Assembly (NCBI RefSeq): GCF_021535135.1
Contig: NZ_CP091036.1
Span: 4,319,005 to 4,383,004 of the forward strand
Reading direction: 5' to 3'
DNA from: Antarcticibacterium sp. 1MA-6-2
GTDB taxonomy: Bacteria > Bacteroidota > Bacteroidia > Flavobacteriales > Flavobacteriaceae
Length of the DNA stretch: 64,000 bases
The notes under the pieces were generated by a model that saw nothing but the letters and a program-made list of their open reading frames with translations, was not told the origin of the DNA and did no database searches. Both the position numbers and the translations under genes were made by a program. Position 1 is the first letter of the stretch. The number at the start of each line of letters is the position of its first letter. This document shows, piece after piece, positions 1 through 10,728 of this stretch.

Positions 1-1740
1 TTTATAATTTTCAGGAATCTCAATGTTGATATAATAGGAATAGGCATCTTTATATCCAAAATCTATAGGATAATTTCTCTTTTGAAGTTGGAGAGGATTT
101 TTACTGAAGAATTTAAAACTAAAAGGATTGAAATAGATAACATTATTGATCATCTGCGATTGATTTTGCAGCTGGTATATTATCTCCAGATTTTCTTCTA
201 TATTTTCCTTGTTTCTAATTGTAACTTCATTTGAAACTGCAAAGGAACTAGGATTGGCTAATTTATTAAAAATCTCTTCTTCTGAAAGTTCTTCTAAAGA
301 ATTTCTGGCTGAAAGAGCGTGATATCCGGAGTAAAAGTGCCGGGAAGTACCGTGAGTAGTTCCATCTGCATTTAACTTTAAAGAATCAAGAATTTTAATT
401 TCAGAAAATTTTTCAGGGGCAATATCAATCCATGAACTCTCTTTGTCAAAATTAAGTAACCGGGCATATTGATTCAAACTTCTAAAAGCGACATCTCCAA
501 ATCCTAAATTCTTTTCGGTTGCATCTAAAACGTATTTTTTTCCTTCTACTTCCAGTTGAAGCATTACATAATTGTATTCACTTAAAACAGGATGTAACTT
601 ACTAATGGTCCCATTGGACCGGGTTGAGCCTAAAATGGGTAACACTTTAAATCCCTCTTCCTCGTATATGTTGTGAAGCAGGATATTTATTCCTGCTACA
701 TTACCGCTATTGTCTTTTATTACATCTTTTAAATCCAAATCCTGAAAGATCTTATATTCTCCATTCCAGTTATAATTCATTTGAACAAAACGGTAAATAT
801 CCTTTGCTTTCTCCAGGCTATTAGGTTGTTGCTGAAGTTGGAGAGGTAACAGATCTTTTACAAGGGAAGAACGTCTTAATTGTTTACCAAGGCTTTTATG
901 GTTTTTAAGTTGGCTATCCACATCTTCCCACTCTTGAGTAAATTTTTTTACGACTCCGTCCAGGCGTGTAATGTCTATTAATTCGTATTCAATACGGGAA
1001 ATATAATTATACCTGGAGGTGAGGTAGGGTTCCTCAATAAAAGCAGGAATATTTTTCATGGCATATTCAGAGACCACACAATCTGCAAGAGTTGAAGTAG
1101 CAGTGACCTGAAAACATTTCTTTTTGATATCTGAATTGTGAACATCCAATTCCAGTTCACCTATCTTGGTGATGTTATATCTAAAGTTACCCGGTATGGT
1201 AGTAGAGTAAGTGCTGAAAACTTTCGGGATCTCCCCCTGGAACCACCATGGCTCGAAATTAAAAGTATAGGGAGATTCTTTTTGGTAGGAATAAGTTAAA
1301 ACCACTCCTGGAGATATATTAGGAAAGGTAAATTTTACAATATCGTAATTCTCATTTTCCTCAGTATAAATTTTTGAGGCTTCCAGAGGTATTCCCTTTT
1401 TTATCCCATTATCGAGATAAAACGTCATGGCCTCCAGTTTACTTATTTTTTCTTTCCCCGCTTCACCTTTGTAGAGTCTTATTTCAACACTCGCATGTTC
1501 ATATCCTTCTGGATTAAGGATTTTAATCTTTGCCGCATAATCAGTAAGAAGATTAACCTCTCCGTGATCCTGAAATCGACTAAAGCCTTTTTCATAAATG
1601 TAAAATGCATTGGCAGTAGAGTCTAACGAATAGGAAGTGGCCTCCAGTTCTTCATAAGTAACATTGAGGTCGCTGGTATTAAAATTTTGGGCGAAACAGG
1701 ATATTCCTGTAAAAAGGAAGAGTAGTAAAAATTTATTCAT
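1..1740 (-). CDS. DUF3857/transglutaminase-like secreted protein, 3' end outside the window
   Basis: The frame is open from an ATG at 1740 down to base 1 (580 codons), so the C-terminus lies outside the window. Residues 1-18 form a signal peptide (MNKFLLLFLF...SCFAQ). The region near residues 60-200 carries the DUF3857 pattern, including PWWFQGEIPKV, and a transglutaminase-like core follows with KKYVLDATEKNLGFGDVAFR near residue 405. Family members are periplasmic or outer-membrane-associated proteins of Bacteroidota with no settled function. The start codon overlaps the stop of the upstream exonuclease/GIY-YIG gene by 8 bases (ATGAATAA), suggesting translational coupling. I checked almost the whole frame by hand and saw no stop or frameshift. 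Confidence 0.8.
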   Translation of the reverse strand, partial: MNKFLLLFLFTGISCFAQNFNTSDLNVTYEELEATSYSLDSTANAFYIYEKGFSRFQDHGEVNLLTDYAAKIKILNPEGYEHASVEIRLYKGEAGKEKISKLEAMTFYLDNGIKKGIPLEASKIYTEENENYDIVKFTFPNISPGVVLTYSYQKESPYTFNFEPWWFQGEIPKVFSTYSTTIPGNFRYNITKIGELELDVHNSDIKKKCFQVTATSTLADCVVSEYAMKNIPAFIEEPYLTSRYNYISRIEYELIDITRLDGVVKKFTQEWEDVDSQLKNHKSLGKQLRRSSLVKDLLPLQLQQQPNSLEKAKDIYRFVQMNYNWNGEYKIFQDLDLKDVIKDNSGNVAGINILLHNIYEEEGFKVLPILGSTRSNGTISKLHPVLSEYNYVMLQLEVEGKKYVLDATEKNLGFGDVAFRSLNQYARLLNFDKESSWIDIAPEKFSEIKILDSLKLNADGTTHGTSRHFYSGYHALSARNSLEELSEEEIFNKLANPSSFAVSNEVTIRNKENIEENLEIIYQLQNQSQMINNVIYFNPFSFKFFSKNPLQLQKRNYPIDFGYKDAYSYYINIEIPENYK

Positions 1741-3109
1741 AGGCTGAAAATTCAACTATTTTTAGTCTTTTATTTCTTCTCAAATAACTCTCGATAATAT
1801 GACGAACATCTCTGTCATTTTTCATAGGAGTAATTATAGACCTAATTATCTCAAGATTATTTAACTGATGGTTTAAATTAAAATAACCTACCCCTTTAAA
1901 TTCTCCCTCCTCAACCAATAATGCACTTTTTTCGTCGACATCCCTACCGCGGTCTATAACAAGCATATTTTTATCCTGATAGCTGGTTTTCTCGATCATT
2001 TGTTTCACCCGCTCATTGTATTCTTCTGGTGATTCTATGCCATTACAGGCGCCTTTACAGGATTTAATAGTGTAACTAAAACAATTTCCTGAACCAGAAT
2101 GCAGCCCTGTAAGTTGCTGGCAAAGATTAAATGACTCTACCAGGTTGTCCAGAACATTCCTTGCCTGTTGTAAACTGGAAAAAGTCGTAATATTTTTCTT
2201 TCTGGCATCAGCTTTATCAATTTTGAGGTTAATGTAATTATTTTCATCTCTAAACTGGTAAAGGGCATAATTAAATATTGATTTTGAAGATGTTTTATTG
2301 TACTTCGGCTTGTTTTGTTTTATCTCTTCGTTTTCTTTAAGCAAAGCTATTAACTCATTTCCTGTGGCTTCATAGCTAACAGATGCCACCTCCTTCTGCA
2401 CTTTTTTTGCTCTATGGTGGTCATTGGTAAAGTGTTGATTTACCCTTTTCCTGATATTTTTACTCTTACCAATAAATATGATCTCTCCCTCTTCGTTGTG
2501 GAGGTAATACACACTTAGGTTATTGAGGGCAGATCATCAAGAATACGAACCAGTTTAGTATCCAGTTTGAGAACAGATTCAGTTCGTACAGATTCTTTTA
2601 AAATTGTTTTAGTGGTATCTTTTGCAAGGAGCATCTTAAAAAGCTTTACCGTAGCCTGAGCGTCTCCACTTGCCCTATGGCGATCGCTAAGGGGTATTCC
2701 CAGCGACCTTACTAATTTCCCGAGGCTGTAGGAAACCATACCCGGAATAAGTTTTTTTGACAATTCTACTGTGCAAAGCGTTCGGCGTTCGTAATCAAAT
2801 CCAAGCTTAGCGAAACTCTAATTTTAAAATGCGATGGTCAAATTGAGCATTATGAGCCACAAGAATACAATCGCTGGTAATTTCTACAATTCGCTTTGCA
2901 ACCTCATAAAACTTAGGTGCGTTTTTAAGCATTTCATTATTAATTCCCGTAAGTCCTACAACAAAAGGTTGTATTGGCTGTTCGGGATTAACCAGGCTTA
3001 TAAATTGATCTACTACTTTATGGCCATCAAAGCGGTAAACAGCGATCTCAGTAATTCCTTCTTCATTAAATTTTCCACCCGTCGTTTCTATGTCTAATAT
3101 CGCATACAT
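1733..3109 (-). CDS. DnaQ-like 3'-5' exonuclease fused to a GIY-YIG nuclease domain (frame broken twice)
   Basis: The N-terminal DEDDh exonuclease shows Exo I (DIETTG, residues 6-11), Exo II (HNAQFDHRIL) and Exo III (HRASGDAQAT). The C-terminal half has a UvrC-like GIY-YIG domain (VYYLHNEEG...FIGKSKNIRKRV) and a Cys-containing segment (CKGACNG). Such fusions of about 455 aa are common in Flavobacteria and are annotated as polymerase III epsilon-like exonucleases; a DNA repair role is inferred. The reading frame is interrupted at 2805-2811 and at 2513-2520. Both are RCCGGY lesions: restoring GCCGGC gives EFRRLGFDYERRT, and restoring ACCGGT gives SITGVYYLHN, the normal domain junction. The apparent starts at 2763 and 2512 are artefacts. 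The gene is probably intact in the organism. Confidence 0.85.
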
Positions 3110-3214
3110 AACCAGCTCCTAATCCCCTAAGGGGGAATTTTTATAGTTAAACAAGTTTTTAAATTGTATTTTCACTTCTCGATGATTTTTCTCTTTAAGG
3201 AGTTGAAAGTTAAA

Positions 3215-3865
3215 TTATCTTTCCCCAAAAATAGAGCTACCAATTCTCACCATATTGCTGCCACATTCAACTGCTATTTGATAGTCTCCACTCATACCCA
3301 TGGAGAGTGTGGTAAATTCTTTATTGTCTTTCTTAAGGTCGTCAAAAGCAGTCTTTAATTTCAAAAATTCTGCTTTGACTTGCTCAGTATCATCTGTATA
3401 AGTTGCCATTCCCATTAGCCCGATAAGCTTTACATTTTTAAATTTTAAAACTGCATCAGACGATAATATTTCTTTAGCCTCTTCCAGTTCTAAGCCAAAT
3501 TTTGTCTCTTCCCGGGCAATTTTTATTTGTAACAGGCAATTAATAATACGATCATTCTTTCTTGCTTCTTTGTTGATTTCCTTCAGAAGTTTTAGACTGT
3601 CAACCGCATGTACCAGCTGCACAAACGGTGCCATATATTTCACCTTATTTCTTTGAACATGCCCCACCATGTGCCATTCAATATCCTTTGGAAGGGCTTC
3701 CCATTTATCGGAAAGTTCCTGGATTTTATTCTCTCCAAAAATTCTCTGCCCCGCATTGTAAGCAATCATTATATCACTCCCGGGTTTCGTTTTTGAGATC
3801 GCTACAAGTGTAATTTCACTTCCTAATTCTTCCCTGTACCTTTTAATATTTGCTTCAATGTCCAT
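3215..3865 (-). CDS. yggS: YggS/PROSC-family pyridoxal-phosphate homeostasis protein
   Basis: A 216-aa alanine-racemase-like TIM barrel of the PLP-binding YggS family, which buffers free pyridoxal phosphate in the cytoplasm. The PLP lysine is Lys25 in VAISKTKP. FGENKIQEL, WHMVGHVQRNK and the C-terminal phosphate-binding stretch (MSGDYQIAVECGSNMVRIGS) are intact. Length and start fit the family. It lies 69 bases upstream of the DUF1015 stop and about 105 bases before the exonuclease gene on the same strand, so it is probably part of one minus-strand transcription unit. Confidence 0.93.
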   Translation of the reverse strand: MDIEANIKRYREELGSEITLVAISKTKPGSDIMIAYNAGQRIFGENKIQELSDKWEALPKDIEWHMVGHVQRNKVKYMAPFVQLVHAVDSLKLLKEINKEARKNDRIINCLLQIKIAREETKFGLELEEAKEILSSDAVLKFKNVKLIGLMGMATYTDDTEQVKAEFLKLKTAFDDLKKDNKEFTTLSMGMSGDYQIAVECGSNMVRIGSSIFGER

Positions 3866-3934
3866 TTGGTAAATTTAGAAAAAGCCTATTAAACCAACAG
3901 AACTTTTTAGGTTCATGGTTTTTATAAGCTGAAT

Positions 3935-5170
3935 TTAAAATTCATAGATTGTTACTCCACTTCTTAATTTCGGTTCAATATAAGTACTTTTTGGCGGCAT
4001 AGTAAGACCATCATCTGCAACCTGTTTAATTTCTTCTATTGTTAAAGGAAGCATTCCAAAACCAACTGCAAATTTTCCACTGTCCACCTGCGTCTTTATC
4101 TCCAGTAAATCATTTTTACCGTGTACGTAGGTGATCCTGCTATCACTTCGCAAATCTTCTATTCCCAGGATTGGCTTCAGGATTTTTTCGTATAAAATAT
4201 AGGTGTCGAGGGAACTAAGGGAATTTTTAAATTGATAAATAGTTTTCCGTAGGTAAAGTGAGTAAAATTCTCCCTCGAGGTACATGTTGAAATGATGTTT
4301 TTTTGAGGGGTAATACACTTCCTTCCCCCTGTTTTCTATCCTAAACCATTCATCAAGTTGCACCAGGAATTCTTCTTTGCTCCAGCCGTTAAGATCTTTT
4401 ATTAACCTGCTAAATTCATAGATTTCCAGCCTGCTCTCAGGAATAAGAAAACTCATAAAAGAATTGTAAGTTTCTTTTCCCGAATGATGAGGATTGTTTT
4501 TCCGGGATTCTTTTGCAAGGAGAAAGGAGGAGGCACTACGGTGGTGACCATCTGCAATATAAATTGACGGCATTAATTCAAACTCCTTCTGAATTTTATT
4601 TATAAGCGTAGGATCTTCTATTTTCCAAAGCCAGTGTGTCTCTTTATTATATGTGGAGAATTCATATTCTGGCCTGCTGTCCATAACTTCATCAATAAGA
4701 GTATTGATTACATCAGAATCAGGATAGGTGAGAAGCACAGGCTCAGTATTAAAACCCACCACTTTCAAATATTCTTTAAAAAGGTTTTCCCGTAGCTCTA
4801 AAGTATCTTCGTGTTTACGAATAATATTCTGTTCATAATCTTCAATACTGGCTGCAGCAATAATCCCTGTGTAAGTGTTTGAGCGGTTAGCCACCTTATA
4901 AATGTAATAGCAGGCTTGTTCATCCTGAATAAAAATGTTTTCTTCTTTGAACTCCAGATATCTGTTCCTGACTAACTGAAATCTTTTTTCTCCGGTTACA
5001 TTTTGCTGAAACTTATAACCCGGGTTAATGATGTGTAAAAATGAAAAGGGATTATACTCCAGTTGTGCAGTAATTTCTCCCGATGTATATTCTTCGTAAG
5101 GCCTTGTTGCTACCAATCCTGCTTTGTCCCGTGCGGGTCGTACGGCTTTAAATGGATTTATTATCGCCAA
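3935..5170 (-). CDS. DUF1015 family protein
   Basis: A 411-aa cytoplasmic protein matching the DUF1015 family over its full length: N-terminal INPFKAVRPARDKAGLVA, central ADGHHRSASSFLLAKE (a conserved HHRS motif) and C-terminal MPPKSTYIEPKLRSGVTIYEF. The family has a ParB/sulfiredoxin-like flavour but no firmly assigned reaction. In many Bacteroidota it sits near serine-biosynthesis genes; here its neighbours are YggS and a hydroxyacyl-CoA dehydrogenase. The ORF is complete, with no irregularity. I do not assign a function. Confidence 0.88.
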   Translation of the reverse strand: MAIINPFKAVRPARDKAGLVATRPYEEYTSGEITAQLEYNPFSFLHIINPGYKFQQNVTGEKRFQLVRNRYLEFKEENIFIQDEQACYYIYKVANRSNTYTGIIAAASIEDYEQNIIRKHEDTLELRENLFKEYLKVVGFNTEPVLLTYPDSDVINTLIDEVMDSRPEYEFSTYNKETHWLWKIEDPTLINKIQKEFELMPSIYIADGHHRSASSFLLAKESRKNNPHHSGKETYNSFMSFLIPESRLEIYEFSRLIKDLNGWSKEEFLVQLDEWFRIENRGKEVYYPSKKHHFNMYLEGEFYSLYLRKTIYQFKNSLSSLDTYILYEKILKPILGIEDLRSDSRITYVHGKNDLLEIKTQVDSGKFAVGFGMLPLTIEEIKQVADDGLTMPPKSTYIEPKLRSGVTIYEF

Positions 5171-5299
5171 ATTTAACTTAAATTGTCAGTTTTAATTATT
5201 TTAAGGTTTCAATTACCTTTCGCTCTGGTGGATTGTTTTCTGATGTTAGTTTTTTTGAAAAAATTTAAATTTCAGAAAAAATCATAGACATAATGAGAG

Positions 5300-6188
5300 T
5301 TACTTCTGAAACTGTTTAGAAACTTTTTCTGCTTTTTTATTTTCAGAATAGTCATAAAACCCTTCTCCCGATTTTACTCCCAGTTTTCCAGCCATGACCA
5401 TATTAGTCAATAATGGTGAAGGGGCGTATTTTGGATTTTTGAATCCGTTATACATGACGTTTAGAATAGAGTGACAAACATCGAGTCCAATAAAATCTGC
5501 AAGTTGAAGGGGTCCCATTGGATGTGCCATTCCCAGTTTCATTACCGTATCAATCTCATAAACTCCGGCAACGCCGTTGTATAATGTCTCAATAGCTTCA
5601 TTGATCATTGGCATCAGGATGCGGTTGGCCACAAAACCTGGATAATCATTGACCTCTACTAGTACCTTTTCGAGCTTTTTTGAAAGCTCCATAATGGTTT
5701 TAGTCACTTCATCTGAGGTGTTGTAGCCTCTTATGATCTCCACCAGTTTCATTAAGTACCGGGTTCATAAAGTGCATTCCTATAACCCGTTCGGGATTCG
5801 ATATTTCAGCTGCTATTTGAGTAATAGATATAGATGAGGTGTTAGTAGCGAGAATAGTATTTTTATCACAATTAGCGTCCAGCTGCTTAAAGATCTGAAG
5901 TTTAAGCTTCACATTTTCTGTAGCTGCTTCTACCACCAAATCCATGTTTTTGACTCCGCTTGGAATATCTATATGGGTTTTGATATTTCCTAAAGTAGAT
6001 TTTTTATCATTTTCAGAAATCTTTTCTTTGGCAACCATCCTGTCCAGGTTTTTGGAAATGGTGTCGAGCCCCTTTTGAAGGCTTTCTTTAGAAATATCTA
6101 TAAGGTTCACTTTATAACCAAACTGTGCAAAAGTATGTGCAATGCCGTTTCCCATCGTTCCGGCTCCTATAACTGCTATGTTTTTCAT
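5300..6188 (-). CDS. 3-hydroxybutyryl-CoA dehydrogenase (frame broken at about 5750)
   Basis: Catalyses NAD(P)-dependent interconversion of 3-hydroxybutyryl-CoA and acetoacetyl-CoA. The Rossmann motif is at the start ([18 protein letters not shown]), followed by [26 protein letters not shown] and the C-terminal helical domain ([38 protein letters not shown]). I chose the ATG at 6188 because it directly precedes the dinucleotide-binding strand; the in-frame upstream extension to 6224 is not family-like. The frame shifts between MHFMNPV and MKLVEIIRG. The observed bases CTTAATG near 5750-5756 resemble, but do not exactly fit, the RCCGGY lesion. Combined length is close to the usual 295 aa, so the gene is probably functional. 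Confidence 0.85.
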
Positions 6189-6253
6189 TTCAATTAAATT
6201 TTTGGCTAAAGAATAATTAGCCACGTTTAAAATAAGTTTAAAACGGCTGGAGA

Positions 6254-7219
6254 TTATTTCTGAAAACTTTCTATCACCTTATTGGCAACCCGTAATGCTT
6301 CAGCACCCTGTTCGAGAGAGACTATGGGGATGGTATTATTATTAATGGCATCAGCAAAACTCTCAAGTTCCTGCAGGATGGCATTATTTTCCTCCACTTT
6401 CGGATTTTCAAAATAGATTTGTTTTTTCATTCCTTCTGCATTCTGAAGGATCATCGCGAAATCATCAGGATTTTCAGGAGCATCTTTCATCTTTACCACT
6501 TCACATTTTCTTTCAAGAAAATCTACTGAAATGTATGCGTCCTTCTGAAAAAATCTGGCTTTTCTCATATTTTTCAGAGAAATCCGGCTGGCTGTGAGAT
6601 TTGCAACACATCCGTTTTCGAATTCAATGCGTGCATTGGCAATATCCGGAGTGTCACTTATAACTGAAACTCCGCTGGCACTTATTTTTTTAACTTTAGA
6701 ATCTACCACGCTAAGGATAACATCAATATCATGGATCATCAGGTCCAGTACCACCGGAACATCTGTACCCCGCGGGTTAAATTCAGCTAAACGGTGAGCT
6801 TCTATGAACATTGGGAATTCTATCTTATCCTTTACCGCTCTAAAGGCAGGATTAAATCTTTCCACGTGTCCAACCTGTCCCTTTACTTTATGTTTTTTAG
6901 CCAGACCAATTAATTCTTCGGCCTCCTGAAAATTTGTAGTAACAGGTTTTTCTATAAAGAGATGTTTTCCCGAAGTTAAGACCTTCTTAGCCACTTCAAA
7001 GTGTGCGATAGTAGGAGTTACAACATCAACTACATCAACTGCTTTGATCAATTCTTCAGCAGAAGAAAATCTTTTATAACTAAATTCTTTTTCAACTTTT
7101 GAAGCAACTACTTCGTCGCCATCATAAAATCCTATGAGTTCGTATTGTGAAGATTGTTGGAGCAGTTTTAAATGGATCTTACCCAAATGTCCCGCGCCAA
7201 TTACACCAGCTTTGAGCAT
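6254..7219 (-). CDS. Gfo/Idh/MocA family NAD(P)-dependent oxidoreductase
   Basis: A 321-aa protein with an N-terminal Rossmann fold (GVIGAGHLGKIHLKLL), the family signature EKPVTTNFQEAEELI near residues 95-110 and a C-terminal alpha/beta domain (GHVERFNPAFRAVK, VVLDLMIHDIDVI). The His-Asp pair in MIHDIDV sits where the family's catalytic lysine/aspartate neighbourhood lies. Substrate cannot be deduced. In Flavobacteria this subgroup is often next to hydroxybutyryl-CoA dehydrogenase, as here (65 bases apart on the same strand). The ORF is intact. Confidence 0.9.
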   Translation of the reverse strand: MLKAGVIGAGHLGKIHLKLLQQSSQYELIGFYDGDEVVASKVEKEFSYKRFSSAEELIKAVDVVDVVTPTIAHFEVAKKVLTSGKHLFIEKPVTTNFQEAEELIGLAKKHKVKGQVGHVERFNPAFRAVKDKIEFPMFIEAHRLAEFNPRGTDVPVVLDLMIHDIDVILSVVDSKVKKISASGVSVISDTPDIANARIEFENGCVANLTASRISLKNMRKARFFQKDAYISVDFLERKCEVVKMKDAPENPDDFAMILQNAEGMKKQIYFENPKVEENNAILQELESFADAINNNTIPIVSLEQGAEALRVANKVIESFQK

Positions 7220-7374
7220 TCTTTTACGTTTTGAACAAAAATAGCATTTCTTGAGCTAAAGCCAATATAGATTTAGTTCTAAATGGTTTAGCTCATTCGT
7301 TAAATAAAAATTAAAACTTCGCTTGAAGGCTTAGTTTTGTTTGAGTAATTTTATACCCTCTAAGAATATTTGAA

Positions 7375-8019
7375 GTGCTTAAAGATACATTTAAACATAA
7401 AGGAAAACGACAACAACTTGCCGCTACGGTGGCTGCCAAAGGGGTAAAGGATAAGAAGGTCCTGGAAGCCATAAAGAATATCCCGCGGCATTTATTTATG
7501 GATAGTAGTTTTGAAGATCATGCTTACCAGGATAAACCTTTTCCTATTGCAGCAGATCAAACTATATCGCAGCCGTATACAGTAGCTTTTCAAACCGAAC
7601 TCCTTGAAGTTAGCAAGGGAGATTCAGTTTTAGAAATAGGTACGGGAAGTGGTTACCAGACTGCTGTTTTATGTGAATTGGGAGCAAAAGTTTACAGCAT
7701 TGAAAGGCAACAGGAATTATATAAGAAGACAAAAATATTTCTCAGCAAAATAGGTTACCGTCCTAAATTTTTATCTTTTGGTGATGGTTACAAAGGACTT
7801 CCACAGTACGCTCCTTATGACAAGATCATAGTTACTGCCGGGGCTCCTTTTGTCCCCAATCCTTTATTGAGCCAGCTTAAAGTAGGAGGCAGGCTTGTAA
7901 TCCCGGTTGGCGAAAATACGCAGGTGATGACGCTGTTTATCAGGAAATCTGAAAAAGAATTTGAGAAGCGGGAATTTGGAGATTTTCGGTTTGTTCCTTT
8001 ACTGGAGGACAAGAATTAG
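7375..8019 (+). CDS. pcm: Protein-L-isoaspartate O-methyltransferase
   Basis: A 214-aa SAM-dependent methyltransferase that methylates L-isoaspartyl residues in damaged proteins, starting their repair. SAM motif I is VLEIGTGSGYQTAVL (near residue 82). DQTISQPYTVAFQTELLE and the post-I region YSIERQQELY are typical of the family. The start is GTG at 7375; no in-frame ATG precedes the conserved KRQQLAATVAAKG segment. It is the only plus-strand gene between two minus-strand blocks and converges on the DUF5686 gene, separated by a GC-rich repeat array. Confidence 0.94.
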   Translation: MLKDTFKHKGKRQQLAATVAAKGVKDKKVLEAIKNIPRHLFMDSSFEDHAYQDKPFPIAADQTISQPYTVAFQTELLEVSKGDSVLEIGTGSGYQTAVLCELGAKVYSIERQQELYKKTKIFLSKIGYRPKFLSFGDGYKGLPQYAPYDKIIVTAGAPFVPNPLLSQLKVGGRLVIPVGENTQVMTLFIRKSEKEFEKREFGDFRFVPLLEDKN

Positions 8020-8060
8020 TTTCACCCAGTCCTGCGCGCGAGCACCTTTCAGGAGGGTTT

Positions 8061-8165
8061 CCACCCCGTCCTTCGGACACCCCTCCGGAGGGCCCACCCC
8101 GTCCTTCGGACACCCCTCCGGAGGGACCACCCCGTCCTTCGGACACCCCCTCCGGAGGAGGGGAA
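8061..8165. repeat. Tandem array (3 units) of a GC-rich double-hairpin repeat
   Basis: Three head-to-tail units of about 33 bases, each containing GTCCTTCGGAC (a short stem-loop) followed by CCCCTCC/GGAGGGG (a second palindrome). Units begin at about 8061, 8094 and 8127. Single or double copies of the same family occur at 54521-54600 and 59898-59940. The array lies between the convergent ends of pcm and the DUF5686 gene, where it could fold into strong hairpins and act as a two-way terminator. GC content is far above the surroundings. Confidence 0.85.
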
Positions 8166-8168
8166 TGA

Positions 8169-10646
8169 TTAGTCGAGGATTCCAAGGAATTTAAGGCCGA
8201 AGATGAAGGCTCCTTCGCGGTTCCCTTCAAAGTTTGAGATAACATAATCCAGTCGCAGCAGACGATATTTTCCAAATCCGAGGTTGTCTATACCTACTGA
8301 ATATTCCGAATAGGGTTTATTATTTTCAGTTGAAAGGATGTGGGCACCGAGGATGAGGTTGTAATTCAGCCGATTGATTAACGGAAGTTTCCCCAAAATC
8401 CAGCCTTTAAAATCGTGCTCCAGGTGGGTTTCAAAATAATCTCTGTTCGTACTTAATGCGTAATATGGGAGAATTAAAAATTCATTGATATAGCTCCCGT
8501 TCCCCACTCTGGTCTGGTTACCATTGAAATGTTGAAAATCAGGAAAGGCTATGTCGTCTCCCGATAAAAAAGTACCTCCTTTAAGATTATAATTAAAGGT
8601 GCCCTTGTTTCCCAGCTTTACTTCCTGTCTTACTGCTGCACGCAATTGGTCAAAATTGTAATTTTTTATACTCGATCCAAATCCTTTTTCGTAAGCCACA
8701 TATAGGGTTGGATATTTAATTGAAGGGATATTATATCGACCATCGGGATAGCTTATATATTTTTGGCCAAATTCGAATCTTCCGGTAATATTCAATTTAA
8801 AGATTTCGTGTTGCTCAAAGGGAGCAGATTCGGAGACATCCGCTTGGAGGGGGTTGTTAGAAGAGTAATTTATATCATCTCTGTTGTTCCAGGTTTGGTC
8901 TGTGGGATTAAAAATGCGGAAGCCTTTCCTGATAGCTTAGATCTGAAAACAAACGAAAGCCGACAAAAACATCCTGTTGCCAGGCGACTTCAGCAAATCT
9001 TCGCTCGTATAGTTTCAGATAATTCCGCTCAAAAAGTAGGGTCGATATATCGTTGATCCTTTCAGAAATGGGCTGAGTATCATTTATCTGAACAGCTTCA
9101 ACACCTCCAGAAACAGTAAGAATTGGTTTGGAAATATTATTAAACTTCTGCTGAAATCCGCCGCTAATGCGAAGACGATCATCACTGAATCCATAGTTGA
9201 CTGAACTGAAAAGGCGCCAGTATTTACTGTAATTTTCATCTAATTCTTTCCGGAAGCCAATATTTACAGTAGAATTCCATCCCTGTACTGTGTTAAAATG
9301 AGTGCCGAAAAGTGGGGAACCAATATTGAAGTACTGTCGCTTATAAGAATTGCTATAGTTATAGCCGAAAAGAACATCTGTTAGTCCAAATTTATTTTTT
9401 ACAGCATCTACAGAGTCAAGGTAAGTTTTAGATTTTCTCACTACCTGAATGCTATCTTTGCGCACATAATCTTCAATTTCCTCTGTTGTTAAGGGTACAG
9501 GCCTCACCGTTTGCCAGTAAAGGGAATCTTTTTTGTTGGCAGCTTCAGCAAAGGAAAGGACCTCCCGGGAAAAGGTATTCTGTAGTTGGGGAGAAAAGTC
9601 ATAGTCACTATAAACTGCAGTAAATCTTCCGTCGCCGGAGATGCCGAACATATCGAAACTAAAGTCAACCGTTTGGGAGATCTTCACCCAAAACTTATTT
9701 TCTTCAGAATACTTAAAATTCTGCCTGAAAGTAAGTACTTCTATAGGAGGAAATTGTAAAGCTTCGCTAATCGTATTCAAATCCACACCATAGATCTCCC
9801 AGGAATCCTCTACAATATAAATTAGTCCGGAGAAAACACGGTCTTTGGGACGCTTTGGTGTCACTCTTACTTTATTTATCAGTTTCCCGTTGTCGTCATA
9901 AAAAACGCCTTCCAGTTTATAATCATAGTAGTTGAATCCATAATCGGCTACAGGAGAAACTATTTCCGCATTAATATTTACAGTGTTATTATAAAAAGTG
10001 AAATTTGATTCCTGTGCAGAATTGAGGCTGAATCCATTATCGTTTCCACTTACCTTGGACGCAATTATCTTCTCCTTGAAGTCGTTGGGCGCGCGGAAGG
10101 CAATTTCAGAAATGGTTTCACTAAGATAGATGATGCCACTGCGGGTTGAGTCCAAATTGCCTCCCAAATCACCTACTTCCTGCCCGAGGATCCTCTCCGG
10201 AACATTCTGCATTCTCCAAAGGCCCCGCGAATAATAATCAGCTGTATATTGCTTAATCTTTTCCAGATTTTTCTCCCGGCTCGCGATGGCATTCCGCATA
10301 ATTTTATTTGCAGGATTATCTCCGGAAGTTACAGTGACTTCATCTAAACTTGTCGTTTCTGCCTTAAGTTTCACATCCAGACGGGATGGGAATTCTGCAA
10401 TATCTATTTCCCGTCTTAAAGTTTCATAACCCAAAAACTGAAACACCAGATTGTATTTTCCAGCTTGAGATATTTTTAATTCGTAGAAACCGTCTTCATT
10501 GGTCGTAGTTCCTTTTGTCCCATCTTCAGTATAAATATTGACGTAAGGGAGAGGTTGATTTTCAACATCAGTTACCTTTCCCTGGATCTGACTAAAAATT
10601 GTTGTTGAAGAAAAAAGAAAAAGAGAAGGATCTGAATTTTATGCAT
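8169..10646 (-). CDS. DUF5686 and carboxypeptidase-regulatory-like domain outer-membrane protein (frame broken twice)
   Basis: About 826 codons from the ATG at 10646 to the stop at 8169. Order: signal peptide (MHKIQILLFF...), a CarboxypepD_reg-like beta-sandwich (QGKVTDVENQPLPYVNIYTE ... LVFQFLGYETLRREI), then the long DUF5686 region, predicted to form a beta-barrel-like outer-membrane domain, ending in FIFGLKFLGILD. Two frame breaks: one in the T-run of the signal peptide (about 10610; one missing T joins LLFFF to SSTTIFSQ) and one near 8920, where YQERLP passes into RIFNPTDQTWNN. Neither matches the RCCGGY lesion; the first is a homopolymer indel. Total length equals the family norm, so the gene is likely intact. 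Substrate and function are unknown. Confidence 0.82.
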
Positions 10647-10728
10647 TTTGATGACTTTGCTTCAGCAAAATAACGGATAAAAGCCTGAAAAGTTTCAGAT
10701 TCTTAAAAAAAGAGAAGAATCCTGTTGC

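Noticed and set aside
5750..5756. Frame break of hydroxybutyryl-CoA dehydrogenase counted as an RCCGGY lesion
   Set aside because: CTTAATG resembles the lesion, but restoring ACCGGT does not give a clean family sequence without a further change.
8763..9056. Plus-strand ORF of 97 codons across the DUF5686 gene break
   Set aside because: It is a shadow of the minus-strand gene in the region of its frameshift and has no family-like features.
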